Shown piece after piece: positions 37,573 through 49,267 of a stretch of 64,000 bases of DNA. The notes under the pieces are model-generated. The model did no database searches, was not told where the DNA came from, and saw nothing but the letters and a program-made list of their open reading frames with translations. The DNA is from Flavobacteriales bacterium (GTDB lineage Bacteria; Bacteroidota; Bacteroidia; Flavobacteriales_F; PHOS-HE28). The number at the start of each line of letters is the position of its first letter. The first letter of the stretch is position 1. The stretch is taken from NCBI GenBank assembly GCA_016788205.1, contig JAEUTA010000012.1, positions 1-64,000 of the forward strand, given 5' to 3'. Made by a program: the position numbers and the translations under genes.

Positions 37573-39105
37573 ATGAAGAAGTACTTCCTGGCATTCACCA
37601 TACCCGCATTGCTCGCGGCCTGTGGCGGCCAACCCGATGATCATGCGCATGACCCCGGCTCTGAGTCCGGGGCAGGCTCGCAGGGCAACAACATCGCCCC
37701 AGAAGATGGGCACGACCATGGCGAGATCGAACCCCTCACCTACACCACGTACACGGACAGCATCGAGCTCTTCGTGGAGTTCAAGCCCTTGGTGGTTGGC
37801 GAAGAGAGCCGCTTTGCTGCACACTTCACGCGAATGGGCAAGCTGTTCACCCCCATGACACAAGGAACGGTCTCGGTGTCGTTGCAGGTGATCGGCACTC
37901 CCATCGTAGCGCAGGCTGATGCGCCGAGCAGTCCGGGCATCTTCCGGCTCGCCCTTACCCCGAAACAGGAAGGCAGTGCTCGACTGGTCTTCACCTTGCA
38001 CAGCGGCTCGTTGACCGACACGCTTATGGTGGACGGCCTTACCGTGCATGCCACGGCACACGACGCCGCGCATGCCGAACACCCCGAAGAGCCAGCAGGC
38101 GATATCACCTATTTGAAGGAGCAGGCGTGGAAGATCCCCTTTGCGTTGGAGCGTGTGCAGCCGCGACCCTTCGCGGGTTCGGTTCGCGTGGGCGCGGAAG
38201 TGGAACCGGCTACGAGCGGCGAACAAGTGCTGGCAGCCCGCAGCGCGGGTGTTGTGCATTTGCTCGGCAACGCGCCATTGGAAGGCATGGCGGTGAAGAA
38301 CGGTCAAGCCCTGTTCAACCTGAGCAGCCAAGGCATCACGGGCGAGAATCCGGGTGCTTCGGTGCAACAGGCACGCAACGACTTCGAGCGCGCAAAGGCC
38401 GACCGTGACCGTATTGAAGGCCTGTACAGCGAAAAGCTGGTTACTCAGGCCGAGGTGCTCGCCGCGCGCAATGCCTTCGCCAACGCGCAAACGAGGTTGG
38501 AGCAGAGCAGCGGTGCGCAGACGATCAGTGCGGGCATCGATGGCTACGTACGCACCTTGCAAGTACGGGAAGGGCAGTTCGTGCAGGCCGGAACGATCCT
38601 CGCCACCGTGGCGCGCAACACGCGCTTGAGCATCCACGCCGATGTGCCCGTGCAGGCCTTCGCGAAGCTGGGTGGCGTGAGCAGCGCTCGGATAAAAGCA
38701 CAGGATGGCACCGTGTACACCTTGGAAGAACTCGACGGCAAAGTGTTGAGCGTGGGCCAGGCCGCCGATGGCTTGTACGTGCCGGTGCGTTTGGACGTAG
38801 CCGGAGCGCCAAGCCTACTGCCCGGTTCGGTTGTGGAGGTGTGGCTGCTATCGCCGAAGACCAGCGATGCCATCACTGTTCCACTGACCGCTGTGTTGGA
38901 ACAGGAGGGCCGTAGTTATTGCTATGTACAGACGTCCGGTGAGACGATGGACAAACGAACGATCACGCTGGGTTCCAACGATGGTCTACGAGTGGAAGTG
39001 CTGGACGGATTGCGACCCAGCGAGCGCGTGGTGGTGATCGGCGCAATGGATGTGAAACTGGCTACCGCTGGGGGGGCGCTTCCTGCGCACGGCCACGAGC
39101 ATTGA
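37573..39105 (+). CDS. RND efflux periplasmic adaptor (CusB/CzcB-like lipoprotein)
   Basis: A 510-residue membrane-fusion protein. The lipoprotein signal ends in LLAACGG (lipobox Cys). A His-rich N-terminal spacer (DDHAHDP, EDGHDHGE) and an extra beta domain are followed by the barrel-sandwich, hairpin and beta-barrel domains (ENPGASVQQARNDFERAKAD; IDGYVRTLQVREGQFVQAG; KRTITLGSNDGLRVEVLDGL). It bridges the inner-membrane pump and the outer-membrane channel encoded next. It is a little longer than usual because of the N-terminal domain. Confidence 0.92.
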   Translation: MKKYFLAFTIPALLAACGGQPDDHAHDPGSESGAGSQGNNIAPEDGHDHGEIEPLTYTTYTDSIELFVEFKPLVVGEESRFAAHFTRMGKLFTPMTQGTVSVSLQVIGTPIVAQADAPSSPGIFRLALTPKQEGSARLVFTLHSGSLTDTLMVDGLTVHATAHDAAHAEHPEEPAGDITYLKEQAWKIPFALERVQPRPFAGSVRVGAEVEPATSGEQVLAARSAGVVHLLGNAPLEGMAVKNGQALFNLSSQGITGENPGASVQQARNDFERAKADRDRIEGLYSEKLVTQAEVLAARNAFANAQTRLEQSSGAQTISAGIDGYVRTLQVREGQFVQAGTILATVARNTRLSIHADVPVQAFAKLGGVSSARIKAQDGTVYTLEELDGKVLSVGQAADGLYVPVRLDVAGAPSLLPGSVVEVWLLSPKTSDAITVPLTAVLEQEGRSYCYVQTSGETMDKRTITLGSNDGLRVEVLDGLRPSERVVVIGAMDVKLATAGGALPAHGHEH

Positions 39106-39123
39106 TCCCACAACTGAACGATC

Positions 39124-42100
39124 ATGCTTAACGCGATCATCCAATTCGCCTTGCACAACCGCGCGGTGGTGCTGGCCATGGCCACACTGCTCTTGATATG
39201 GGGCGGGATAACGGCCAATAACATGGACGTGGACGTGTTCCCGGACCTCACCGCACCCACCGTGGTGGTGATGACCGAGAGCCACGGTATGGCGCCCGAA
39301 GAAGTGGAGCGCCTGGTGACCTTCCCCATCGAAAGCGCCGTGAACGGTGCGGCAGGCGTGCGCCGTGTGCGCAGCAGCAGCGCCACCGGCTTCAGCATCG
39401 TATGGGTGGAATTCGAGTGGGGAACGGAGATCCCGCTCGCCCGCCAAACGGTGAACGAAAAGCTCGGCACCCTAGCAGGCGTGCTGCCCACGGGCGTGAG
39501 CGAGCCGATCCTTGCTCCCCAGAGCAGCATCATGGGCGAGATCATGCTGGTCGCCCTCACAGGTGACAGCGTCGGCAAGATGGACTTGCGCACCCTGGCC
39601 GAATGGGAACTACGTCCGCGTTTGCAGAGCGTGCCCGGCGTTGCCAATGTGATCGTGATCGGCGGGCTGAACAAGCAGTACCAAGTGCAGGCCGACCCGC
39701 TGCGCATGAAACGCTTCGGCATCACCCTGCACGAACTCGAATCAGCCTGCACCGGCAGCAATGTGAATGCTACCGGCGGCATGCTCGTGGGCAACGGACA
39801 GGAGTACATCGTGCGCGGCACCGCACGCACGACCAGCGCCGATGACCTCGGCGAGGTGGTGGTGGCGATGCGTGAGGGCCGTCCCGTGCGGATCGCCGAC
39901 GTGGCCCATGTGATCGTTGGAAGCAGTGACCGTATCGGCGATGCCGCGTTGGAGACGAAGCCTGCTGTGGTCATCACCATAAGCAAACAGCCCAGCACCA
40001 ACACGTTGGAACTGACCAAGCGGCTCGACACGGTACTGGAGGAGCTGCGCACCGGATTGCCGGAAGGCGTGGAATTGCATACCAAGATCTTCCGCCAGAG
40101 CGACTTCATCGAGAGCAGCATCCACAACGTGCAGCGCTCGCTGCTCGAAGGCAGCGTGTTCGTGGTGCTCGTACTGCTGCTCTTCCTCATGAACATCCGC
40201 AGCACGGTGATCAGCTTGCTCGCCATCCCGCTCGCCCTGCTGGTCAGCATTCTGGCGTTGCGCTGGCTCGGTTTCACCATCAACACCATGAGCCTCGGTG
40301 GCATGGCCATCGCCATCGGGGCGCTGGTGGATGATGCTATCATCGACGTGGACAACGTGCTGAAACGCTTGCGCGAGAACGTCAAGCTGCCTTTGGAGGA
40401 ACGCCGTGCGGTACTCACCGTGATCTACGACGCCAGTACCGAGATCCGCGCGAGCATACTCAACGCCACGCTCATCATCATCGCCGCGTTCGTGCCGCTG
40501 TTCTTCCTCAGCGGAATGGAGGGACGCATGCTCACCCCCCTGGGCGTATCGTTCATCGTAGCGCTCTTCGCTTCGCTGGTCGTGGCTGTTACGGTGACGC
40601 CGGTGCTCTGCTCCCTACTCCTCACCAATGAGAAGCAGTTGCTCAAGCAGAGCGAAGGCAGTTGGCTGGTGCGCAAGTTGAAGATGTGGTACGAAACGGC
40701 TTTAGTGTGCGCCATGCGTATGCGCAAGCAACTGGTGATCGGTGCGGCGCTGCTTTTCGTGGGCAGCATGGCACTCATGTCCACATTGGGTCGCAGCTTT
40801 TTGCCCGAGTTCAATGAGGGCTCTTTGGTGATCGGTGTGGTGAGCCTGCCGGGCATCAGCTTGGACCAGAGCAATACCATCGGTGCGCGCGTTGAAGAAG
40901 TATTGCTGACCATCCCGGAAGTGCAGGGTACCACGCGCCGGACCGGCCGCGCCGAACGCGATGAGCACACGCAAGGCTCCAACAGCAGCGAGGTCGAAGT
41001 GCCCTTTGTCCTTGGCGATCGAGGTCGCGCAGGCTTCATGGCCGAGGTACGTGAGAAGCTCGCTGGTGTAAGTGGCGCCAACATCACCATCGGCCAGCCC
41101 ATCGGCCACCGGATCGATCACATGCTCAGCGGTACGAGAGCCAACATCGCCATCAAGCTGTTCGGTCCCGACCTCGGCGACCTGTTCGCACAGGCGAACC
41201 GGATCAAAGAGGCCATCGACGGGACGCCGGGACTGGTCGATCTGACCGTGGAACAGCAAGTGGACATCCCGCAGGTGCGTATCGACGCGCGGCGGGGGAT
41301 GCTCGCCCGCTACGGCATCTCCACCGGCGACTTCGCCGACTTCGTGGATGTGGCTGTGGCAGGTGAGAAGGTCGGCGAGGTGTTCGAGGGCCAGCGCCGT
41401 TTTGACCTGGTGCTGCGTTACCGTCCCGAAGAGCGCAACAGCATCGACGCTCTGCGGATGATCCCCATTGATGCGCCGGGTGGCAGCGTACCACTTGCCG
41501 CTGTAGCCGATGTCCGCAGTTCCAGCGGCCCCAGCACCATCAACCGCGAGAACGTGCAGCGCCGCATCGTCATCAGTGCCAACGTCGCTGGACGCGACCT
41601 CCGGGGCGTGGTGAACGAAATCCAGCAACGCGTCAAGGATCAGGTTGTGCTGCAACCCGGCTACCATCTGGAGTACGGCGGACAATTTGAGAGCGAACAA
41701 GCGGCAAGCCGCACGCTGCTCATCGCGAGTCTGCTTGCGCTCGGTGTCATCTTCCTGCTGCTCTTCCAGGAATTCGGCGAAGTGAAACTCGCGGGCATCA
41801 TCCTCATCAACCTCCCGTTGGCCTTGATCGGTGGCGTGGTGGCGGTTTGGTTCTCGGGCGGCACCCTCAGCATCCCCGCCATCATCGGTTTCATCACGCT
41901 CTTCGGCGTCGCCACGCGCAATGGCATCCTGCTCGTGAGCCATTATGGGCAGTTGGAGCGTGAGGGTGAAACGCTGGACCATGCCGTGATACACGGTTCG
42001 GTGGATCGCCTTACGCCCATCCTCATGACGGCACTTACCGCAGCACTAGCACTCATTCCGCTCGCTTTGGCCAGCGAAGAACCGGGCAACGAGATCCAAA

Positions 42101-42210
42101 GCCCCATGGCCAAGGTGATCCTCGGCGGCCTGCTCAGCAGCACCCTCCTCAACATGTTCATCATCCCCGCCGTGTACCGCATGGTGAAGGGCAAACCCGC
42201 ACAACGATGA
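39124..42210 (+). CDS. Heavy-metal efflux RND transporter (CusA/CzcA family)
   Basis: A 1028-residue inner-membrane proton/metal antiporter. It has twelve predicted helices in the RND arrangement, with MDVDVFPDLTAPTVVVMTES near the N-terminus and the helix-4 proton relay GALVDDAIIDVDNV. Large periplasmic loops carry GQPIGHRIDHMLSGTRANIA, and the C-terminal RND signature is GGTLSIPAIIGFITLFGVAT. The HME subfamily exports Cu/Ag or Zn/Co/Cd; the metal cannot be set by eye. It overlaps the channel gene as ATGA (42207-42210). Confidence 0.95.
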   Translation: MLNAIIQFALHNRAVVLAMATLLLIWGGITANNMDVDVFPDLTAPTVVVMTESHGMAPEEVERLVTFPIESAVNGAAGVRRVRSSSATGFSIVWVEFEWGTEIPLARQTVNEKLGTLAGVLPTGVSEPILAPQSSIMGEIMLVALTGDSVGKMDLRTLAEWELRPRLQSVPGVANVIVIGGLNKQYQVQADPLRMKRFGITLHELESACTGSNVNATGGMLVGNGQEYIVRGTARTTSADDLGEVVVAMREGRPVRIADVAHVIVGSSDRIGDAALETKPAVVITISKQPSTNTLELTKRLDTVLEELRTGLPEGVELHTKIFRQSDFIESSIHNVQRSLLEGSVFVVLVLLLFLMNIRSTVISLLAIPLALLVSILALRWLGFTINTMSLGGMAIAIGALVDDAIIDVDNVLKRLRENVKLPLEERRAVLTVIYDASTEIRASILNATLIIIAAFVPLFFLSGMEGRMLTPLGVSFIVALFASLVVAVTVTPVLCSLLLTNEKQLLKQSEGSWLVRKLKMWYETALVCAMRMRKQLVIGAALLFVGSMALMSTLGRSFLPEFNEGSLVIGVVSLPGISLDQSNTIGARVEEVLLTIPEVQGTTRRTGRAERDEHTQGSNSSEVEVPFVLGDRGRAGFMAEVREKLAGVSGANITIGQPIGHRIDHMLSGTRANIAIKLFGPDLGDLFAQANRIKEAIDGTPGLVDLTVEQQVDIPQVRIDARRGMLARYGISTGDFADFVDVAVAGEKVGEVFEGQRRFDLVLRYRPEERNSIDALRMIPIDAPGGSVPLAAVADVRSSSGPSTINRENVQRRIVISANVAGRDLRGVVNEIQQRVKDQVVLQPGYHLEYGGQFESEQAASRTLLIASLLALGVIFLLLFQEFGEVKLAGIILINLPLALIGGVVAVWFSGGTLSIPAIIGFITLFGVATRNGILLVSHYGQLEREGETLDHAVIHGSVDRLTPILMTALTAALALIPLALASEEPGNEIQSPMAKVILGGLLSSTLLNMFIIPAVYRMVKGKPAQR

Positions 42211-43388
42211 AACGCATCCTCATCCTCCTCAGCGTTTGTTCAGTGCTGCAAGCCACTGCTCAACAAAGCAGCATGCCCGCCGTGCTGGACGCCATCAACG
42301 CCAACAACCTGCGCATCCGGGCCACTGCACAGGAGACCGAAGCCCAACGCCTCCAGGCGCGTACAGGCCTTTCCCTGCCCGACCCCACGGTTGATTTCGA
42401 CTACATGACTGGCACGCCAACAGCAACGGCGGGCACACAGAACGACCTCACTATCGCACAGGGCTTCGACTTCCCTACGGCCTATGGCGCGCGGCGGAAG
42501 GTCGCGGAGATCCGGAGTGGCCAGCAGGAGCAGGTCAGCATTGCTACAAGGCGTGAAGTGCTGCTCGACGCACAACGCACCTGCATAGCGCTGGTACATG
42601 CTAACAAACGCGCGCGATTGCTGGCCGAACGTCACGAGGCCGCTGTTCGATTCCGCGATGGCGTGCGACAGCGTTTCGACCGCGAGGCTGCGACCATCCT
42701 TGACCGCAACAAGGCCGAACTGCTCGAAGCGGGCATCGCCGCCGATGCGCAGCGCGCTGAAATGGAACGTCTCGCACTGCTACAGCACCTGGCCGAACTG
42801 AACGGCGGCGAGGAGCTCGCCTTCACCGACACCGCATACGCACCGGTATCCGAGCTACCGGACTTCAGCACCTATGAAGCCGAGATGGAAGCCGCTGACC
42901 CGGATCTGCGCATGCTACAAGCCGAGGTGGAAGCCAGCGAAGCGCAGACCAAGGCCTACAAAGCCAGCGGCCTGCCTGGTTTTGAAGTAGGCTACCGTTA
43001 CCAAGGCATCTTAGGTGCGAACTACCATGGCGTACATGCCGGGCTGAATGTGCCCCTGTGGAGCAATCGTTTCAAGGTGAAACAGCAACAACAATGGACC
43101 ACGGCCTACACCCTGCGCACCGACGAACACAAGTTGGAGCACCTGTACGAAGCAAGGCATCTCTATGACCGCGCTGTTGCCATGCGTACTTCGCTGCTCG
43201 ATTTCCAACAACGGCTGGGCGGCGCGAACAGCACGGACCTGCTGGAGAAGTCGTTCGAGGCCGGGCAGATGAGCACGCTCGAATACCAGATGGAACTGTT
43301 GCTACTGAAAGAGAGCACCGACCGTTGGTTGCAACTGGAACGCGAGTATCAGGAAGCGATGGCGGAGGTGTTCAAGTACAAACTTTGA
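42207..43388 (+). CDS. TolC-family outer-membrane efflux channel
   Basis: A 393-residue TolC-like protein, short for the family. A signal peptide (ILILLSVCSVLQATAQ) is followed by two long helical hairpins: AINANNLRIRATAQETEAQR to ALVHANKRARLLAERHE, and LQAEVEASEAQTKAYKASGL to EYQMELLLLKEST. It completes the tripartite pump with the adaptor and RND protein. Its start is coupled to the pump gene by a 4-base overlap. Confidence 0.88.
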   Translation: MKRILILLSVCSVLQATAQQSSMPAVLDAINANNLRIRATAQETEAQRLQARTGLSLPDPTVDFDYMTGTPTATAGTQNDLTIAQGFDFPTAYGARRKVAEIRSGQQEQVSIATRREVLLDAQRTCIALVHANKRARLLAERHEAAVRFRDGVRQRFDREAATILDRNKAELLEAGIAADAQRAEMERLALLQHLAELNGGEELAFTDTAYAPVSELPDFSTYEAEMEAADPDLRMLQAEVEASEAQTKAYKASGLPGFEVGYRYQGILGANYHGVHAGLNVPLWSNRFKVKQQQQWTTAYTLRTDEHKLEHLYEARHLYDRAVAMRTSLLDFQQRLGGANSTDLLEKSFEAGQMSTLEYQMELLLLKESTDRWLQLEREYQEAMAEVFKYKL

Positions 43389-43411
43389 TCAGTGACCCGC
43401 CATCTTGAGCC

Positions 43412-45313
<1,902 letters not shown>

Positions 45314-45473
45314 CCGGAGGACCCGAAGACGCATCCTTAGATGCGATCCGGAATGCGGATAGCACATAGGTATTGGCTGATCACATCTGGCTGCCCTGGC
45401 GCCGGTTGCCTTTCAAACTTGGCCGGTTTCGGTAGCACACGCTTGCTCTGCTCCCACTAGCTTCACCAGTTCA

Positions 45474-45884
45474 ATGCACACCTCAACCAGCAATCGTTCA
45501 CGCAGGACGGCCGCCTTTGGCCTTTTGCTGTTGTTTGCTTGGGGTGCGTTGGTTCCGGCTCTTTATCGTATGGACTGTATCGCCAGTGACCGAACGACCA
45601 TCTCGTGGTTCGAGCCAGTGGAGTGTTATGCGCCGGATGTGGAGGGAACGGGCGAACATCTCCGCACAAACTGCTGCATCTTCTACAAGACCGATGCGGT
45701 TGATAGTCCCACTGTGGTGTCAAAACAGGCCAGTGCCCCTTCTTTTATTGATGAGTTCGACTTCCGCGCGAGCACCTATCGTGTAGTTCCCCCGGTGCTG
45801 CGCGCTTCCTTGGTCCATCGCGATCATGGGCCGCCGCTGGTGCAAGGCCAACGGCTGGCAGCGTTAGGGGTATTCCGGGTGTAG
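45474..45884 (+). CDS. Small exported Cys-containing protein (HYC_CC_PP-like)
   Basis: A 136-residue protein. The signal-like helix AAFGLLLLFAWGALVPAL is followed by PVECYAP, then TNCCIFY and a C-terminal DHGPPLVQGQRLA. The Cys-Tyr, Cys-Cys and Pro-Pro order is similar to small HYC_CC_PP proteins that accompany metal-export genes in Bacteroidota, but I am not certain. It might bind metal in the periplasm. It is separated from the ATPase gene by 160 bases and followed by a hairpin. Confidence 0.6.
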   Translation: MHTSTSNRSRRTAAFGLLLLFAWGALVPALYRMDCIASDRTTISWFEPVECYAPDVEGTGEHLRTNCCIFYKTDAVDSPTVVSKQASAPSFIDEFDFRASTYRVVPPVLRASLVHRDHGPPLVQGQRLAALGVFRV

Positions 45885-45903
45885 GAGCTTGAATGTGTTC
45901 GGT

Positions 45904-45924
45904 GCGCACGGTTGGTGCGCGCTT
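45904..45924 (+). terminator. Hairpin with T-run before the multicopper oxidase gene
   Basis: GCGCAC (45904-45909) pairs with GTGCGC (45915-45920) and is followed by GCTTTTCCC. It could end transcripts from the efflux block or act as an attenuator in front of the oxidase gene at 45956. Confidence 0.5.
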
Positions 45925-45955
45925 TTCCCGTTCATCCTGCAACCTCAATACCCAT

Positions 45956-47707
45956 ATGGATCTCAGATCAGCTCGCTCGGCCCTGCTTCTGTTCCCACGC
46001 TTGTTCGCTGTCTACGTTTGTCTGGCATTCGTGCTGTTCAGTAGCGCACAACCGCCACTACCTATACCTCCGGTACTCACCGGAACCGACATCCAACTCA
46101 CGCTGCAAGAGGGCACCTGGGAGTTCCATCCCGACGAAGTCGTGCCCACCTACGGGTACAACGGCGATCTTCTCGGTCCAACGATCATGTTGGACCAAGG
46201 ACAGGCCGTGACGTTGAATGTGACGAACACCTTGCCCGACCTTACGACCACGCACTGGCATGGAATGCATGTGAGCCCCATGAACGATGGTGGACCTCAT
46301 TCGTTGATCTATCCGAACACCACCTGGAGCCCCAGCTTCACCGTGCTCGATCGTGCAAGCACCTTCTGGTACCATCCACATGGCCATGGCCTTACCGATT
46401 ACCAAGTGACCATGGGCGCCGCTGGGATGATCATCGTGCGCGATGCCTTGGAGGCTGCACTGGTCCTGCCGCGTACCTACGCCATCGACGACATCCCCTT
46501 GATCCTGCAAACCAAGGCCATCGTGGGCGGCATGCTCTCGGTACACACTGGCTTGGACAGCGTGGTAGTGGTGAACGGCGCACGCCAACCCCTTGCTGAA
46601 GTACCCGCCCAAGTGGTGCGCTTGCGTTGCTTGAACGGATCGAGCGAACGCACCTTCCACTTGGGTTTTGAGAATGACATGCCATTCCACGTGATCGGAA
46701 CCGATGGCGGACTGTTGGCCGCACCCTTGCCCAAGACCCGTTTGCGGCTGATGCCCGGAGAGCGTGTGGAATTGCTCGTTGACCTGAGCGGCATGCAAGG
46801 CGGCACCTTTAGTATGATAGCCTTCAACAGCGAACTGCCCAACGGCATCATCGGCGCGGCGGAAGTGGGCAATGGCATGGCTACGTTGGATGGCTACAAC
46901 GACAACGCATTGAACGGCGCGGACTTCCAGCTGCTTTCCTTCAGCGTTACAGCACCCACATCCGATCCGATCACCAGTATCCCCGCCGAGTTCGTACCGG
47001 TGTTGCCGTACAATGAAGCGGACGCGGACCTTACGCGCAGCTTCACCTTCACGCCCGAAGGCACGATGCCCATGGAAATGATCGAAGGTCCCTTCGAGAT
47101 CAACGGGGCCTTGATGGACATGGATGTGTTCAATGAGGTGGTGCCCTTGGGCAGTACCGAGATCTGGGAGTTCACCAACAACACCATGGTGGGCCACCCG
47201 ATCCACATCCACGACATCCAGTTCAACATCCTGGACCGCAGCGGCATGCCGCCGGAGGATTGGGAGACCGGCTGGAAGGATGTGGTCTATGTGCCGTCCA
47301 TGGGCAGCGCGCGCGTGATCACGCGCTTCGATGATTTCGCTGATCCCGAGATGCCCTACATGTACCACTGCCACTTGCTGATGCACGAGGACGAGGGCAT
47401 GATGGGCCAGTTCTTGGTGATCGACCCCAATGCCATCGGCGAGACCAAAGCAGGACAACGCACCATGCACGTATGGCCCCAGCCGTTCAGCAACGGGCGC
47501 TTGAACCTGCGCACGGCGCTGTTGAACGGCAACCTCAACGTGGTTCTGCGCGATGCATTCGGCCGGATCGTTCACGTAAGCACCGCGAATTTCACCGAGG
47601 GTAGCGCCGGTATTTATCCCTCTCAATTAGCGCCCGGCCTCTACGCCGTGCAGATCCTATCGCGCGATGGGCAATTGCATTCGGCAACCTTCATCGTTCA
47701 ACCTTGA
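45956..47707 (+). CDS. Secreted multicopper oxidase with T9SS sorting domain
   Basis: A 583-residue laccase/CueO-type oxidase, probably oxidising Cu(I) outside the cytoplasm. A signal peptide (AVYVCLAFVLFSSAQ) is followed by three cupredoxin domains with the copper ligands TTHWHGMH, YHPHGHG, GHPIHIHD and YHCHLLMHEDEGMMG (type 1 axial Met likely). The last ~75 residues (VWPQPFSNGRLNLRTAL to the end) are a T9SS type A domain, so it is exported to the surface or medium. The ATG at 45956 is used because the upstream frame crosses the hairpin. Confidence 0.92.
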   Translation: MDLRSARSALLLFPRLFAVYVCLAFVLFSSAQPPLPIPPVLTGTDIQLTLQEGTWEFHPDEVVPTYGYNGDLLGPTIMLDQGQAVTLNVTNTLPDLTTTHWHGMHVSPMNDGGPHSLIYPNTTWSPSFTVLDRASTFWYHPHGHGLTDYQVTMGAAGMIIVRDALEAALVLPRTYAIDDIPLILQTKAIVGGMLSVHTGLDSVVVVNGARQPLAEVPAQVVRLRCLNGSSERTFHLGFENDMPFHVIGTDGGLLAAPLPKTRLRLMPGERVELLVDLSGMQGGTFSMIAFNSELPNGIIGAAEVGNGMATLDGYNDNALNGADFQLLSFSVTAPTSDPITSIPAEFVPVLPYNEADADLTRSFTFTPEGTMPMEMIEGPFEINGALMDMDVFNEVVPLGSTEIWEFTNNTMVGHPIHIHDIQFNILDRSGMPPEDWETGWKDVVYVPSMGSARVITRFDDFADPEMPYMYHCHLLMHEDEGMMGQFLVIDPNAIGETKAGQRTMHVWPQPFSNGRLNLRTALLNGNLNVVLRDAFGRIVHVSTANFTEGSAGIYPSQLAPGLYAVQILSRDGQLHSATFIVQP

Positions 47708-47745
47708 CGAAGCACAACAACCAATTCGGACCAACAACCACGCAC

Positions 47746-48486
47746 ATGAAAAAGCTCTTCTCCTTCCTCCTTGCATCGGCCTTCACCCTTTCGGGCGTTG
47801 CCCAGACCACGGCCCTCGACTTCACGGCAAACGATTGCGACGGCGTGCCGCACAACCTCTTCACCGAACTGGAAGCCGGTGACGTGGTGGTGATCGAACT
47901 GGTGATGATGGGCTGCGCCCCCTGCGTCACGTCCGCGAACAGCCTGCTCACCAACGTGTTGCCCAACGTGAGCGACGCCAGTCGCGTGAAGCTCTACAGC
48001 ATCGGGTTCACCAATGCCATCACTTGCACGCAGATGAATAGCTGGAAGAGCGCCAACAGCTTCACACACACCGTGTTCGCTGGCATGAGCGCCCAGACCA
48101 CGCACTACGGCGGAATGGGCATGCCCACCATAGCGGTTGTCGGTGGCGAGGACCATGCGGTGTACTATAGCGAAGTGGGGCACAGCGATAGCAACAATCC
48201 GGACATCATCGCTGCGATCAACGACGCGCTGAATGCCGGTGTGGGCCTGAACGAACAGGCAGTTACCGTTGCCGGTATCAACCCCAACCCCGCACACGAC
48301 ATGATCACCGTGACAGGTGGCGCGTGGACAAAAGCTTCCGTGCTGGACACCCAGGGCAGAGAGGTGTTCGCTGGCGCGTTGGTGAACGGGCGCTTGGCTA
48401 TTGGTCAACTGCCGACGGGAACCTATATGGTGCGTCTGGTCGATAACACGGGTGAGCAAGGCAGCGCACGCTTCGAGAAGCGATAA
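47746..48486 (+). CDS. Thioredoxin-fold protein with T9SS sorting domain
   Basis: A 246-residue exported protein. The signal peptide is KLFSFLLASAFTLSGVAQ. A redoxin domain has the active-site pair in VMMGCAPCVTSANSLL (CxxC near residues 56-59), and a cis-Pro region in YGGMGMPTIAVVGGE. The C-terminal ~70 residues (AGINPNPAHDMITVTGG to the end) are a T9SS type A domain. It may handle disulfides or copper delivery for the neighbouring surface oxidase. It starts 38 bases after it, so the two are probably co-transcribed. Confidence 0.85.
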   Translation: MKKLFSFLLASAFTLSGVAQTTALDFTANDCDGVPHNLFTELEAGDVVVIELVMMGCAPCVTSANSLLTNVLPNVSDASRVKLYSIGFTNAITCTQMNSWKSANSFTHTVFAGMSAQTTHYGGMGMPTIAVVGGEDHAVYYSEVGHSDSNNPDIIAAINDALNAGVGLNEQAVTVAGINPNPAHDMITVTGGAWTKASVLDTQGREVFAGALVNGRLAIGQLPTGTYMVRLVDNTGEQGSARFEKR

Positions 48487-48535
48487 AAGCTCAATACGCC
48501 TTCGATCAGTGCAAGCTGTTCGAGGTTGGTGAAAG

Positions 48536-48563
48536 GGGGAGGCTACCTGCCTGGTGCCTCCCC
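48536..48563. terminator. GC-rich hairpin between thioredoxin-like and AraC genes
   Basis: GGGGAGGC (48536-48543) pairs perfectly with GCCTCCCC (48556-48563) around 12 bases. There is no T-run on the plus strand, so it may be a weak terminator, attenuator or mRNA-stabilising stem. Confidence 0.4.
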
Positions 48564-48599
48564 TGATCGCCGCAGCAAATTGCTTCATCAACCAGTGCC

Positions 48600-49175
48600 A
48601 TGCAGAGCAAGAAGATCTACATACGGAACATGGTCTGCGACCGCTGCACAACGGCGGTCAGCAACCTATTGACCGGTTCAGGCCACCACTATGTATCGAT
48701 CATGCTTGGTCAAGTGATCCTTGACCGACCACTGAGAACGCGGGAACGCGCAGACCTGGAGAGGGGCTTGAAAAGCCTTGGTTTCGAGTTGATCGAAAGC
48801 AAAGAAGCGCGGACAGTGGAGCAGATCAAAAGCGTCCTCCGTGAACATGTTCATTCCAGCGCACTGACACGCGCGAATGTCAAGCTTAGTGAGTGGCTGG
48901 CCAGCGGCATGAATGCGGAGTATTCAGGGCTGAGCAAGCTATTCTCGGAGGTGGAAGGGACTACTATCGAACGGTATCACAACCTCCTGCGCATTGAACG
49001 GGCGAAGGAACTCTTGGTGTATGATGAGTTGAGCGTTGCCCAGATAGCCGATGAGCTCGGTTACAGTAGCGTGCAACACCTCAGCAACCAGTTCGCCCAA
49101 TTCGTGGGACACAGCCCTACCCACTTCAAGCGAATTGGTGCAAAGCGGCGCAAGGCCTTGGACAAAGTGCGCTAG
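48600..49175 (+). CDS. AraC-family regulator with N-terminal HMA-like domain
   Basis: A 191-residue regulator. The N-terminal ~70 residues follow the HMA metal-binding fold (IYIRNMVCDRCTTAVSNLL, then LKSLGFELIES), with CDRC replacing the usual CxxC context. The C-terminal ~100 residues are an AraC helix-turn-helix pair (YSGLSKLFSEVEGTTIERYH; LSVAQIADELGYSSVQHLSN; FKRIGAKRR). It probably senses Cu or a related soft metal and controls the HMA/copA genes that follow. This architecture is recurrent next to copA in Bacteroidota. Confidence 0.85.
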   Translation: MQSKKIYIRNMVCDRCTTAVSNLLTGSGHHYVSIMLGQVILDRPLRTRERADLERGLKSLGFELIESKEARTVEQIKSVLREHVHSSALTRANVKLSEWLASGMNAEYSGLSKLFSEVEGTTIERYHNLLRIERAKELLVYDELSVAQIADELGYSSVQHLSNQFAQFVGHSPTHFKRIGAKRRKALDKVR

Positions 49176-49267
49176 CGAACGATGCGTGATGTAACACTTA
49201 TCCATCATCCTGTAACTACCTCGGCAAAGGGTGCCCAGAACTTTGTCATCGTAATACGGACATAGCC

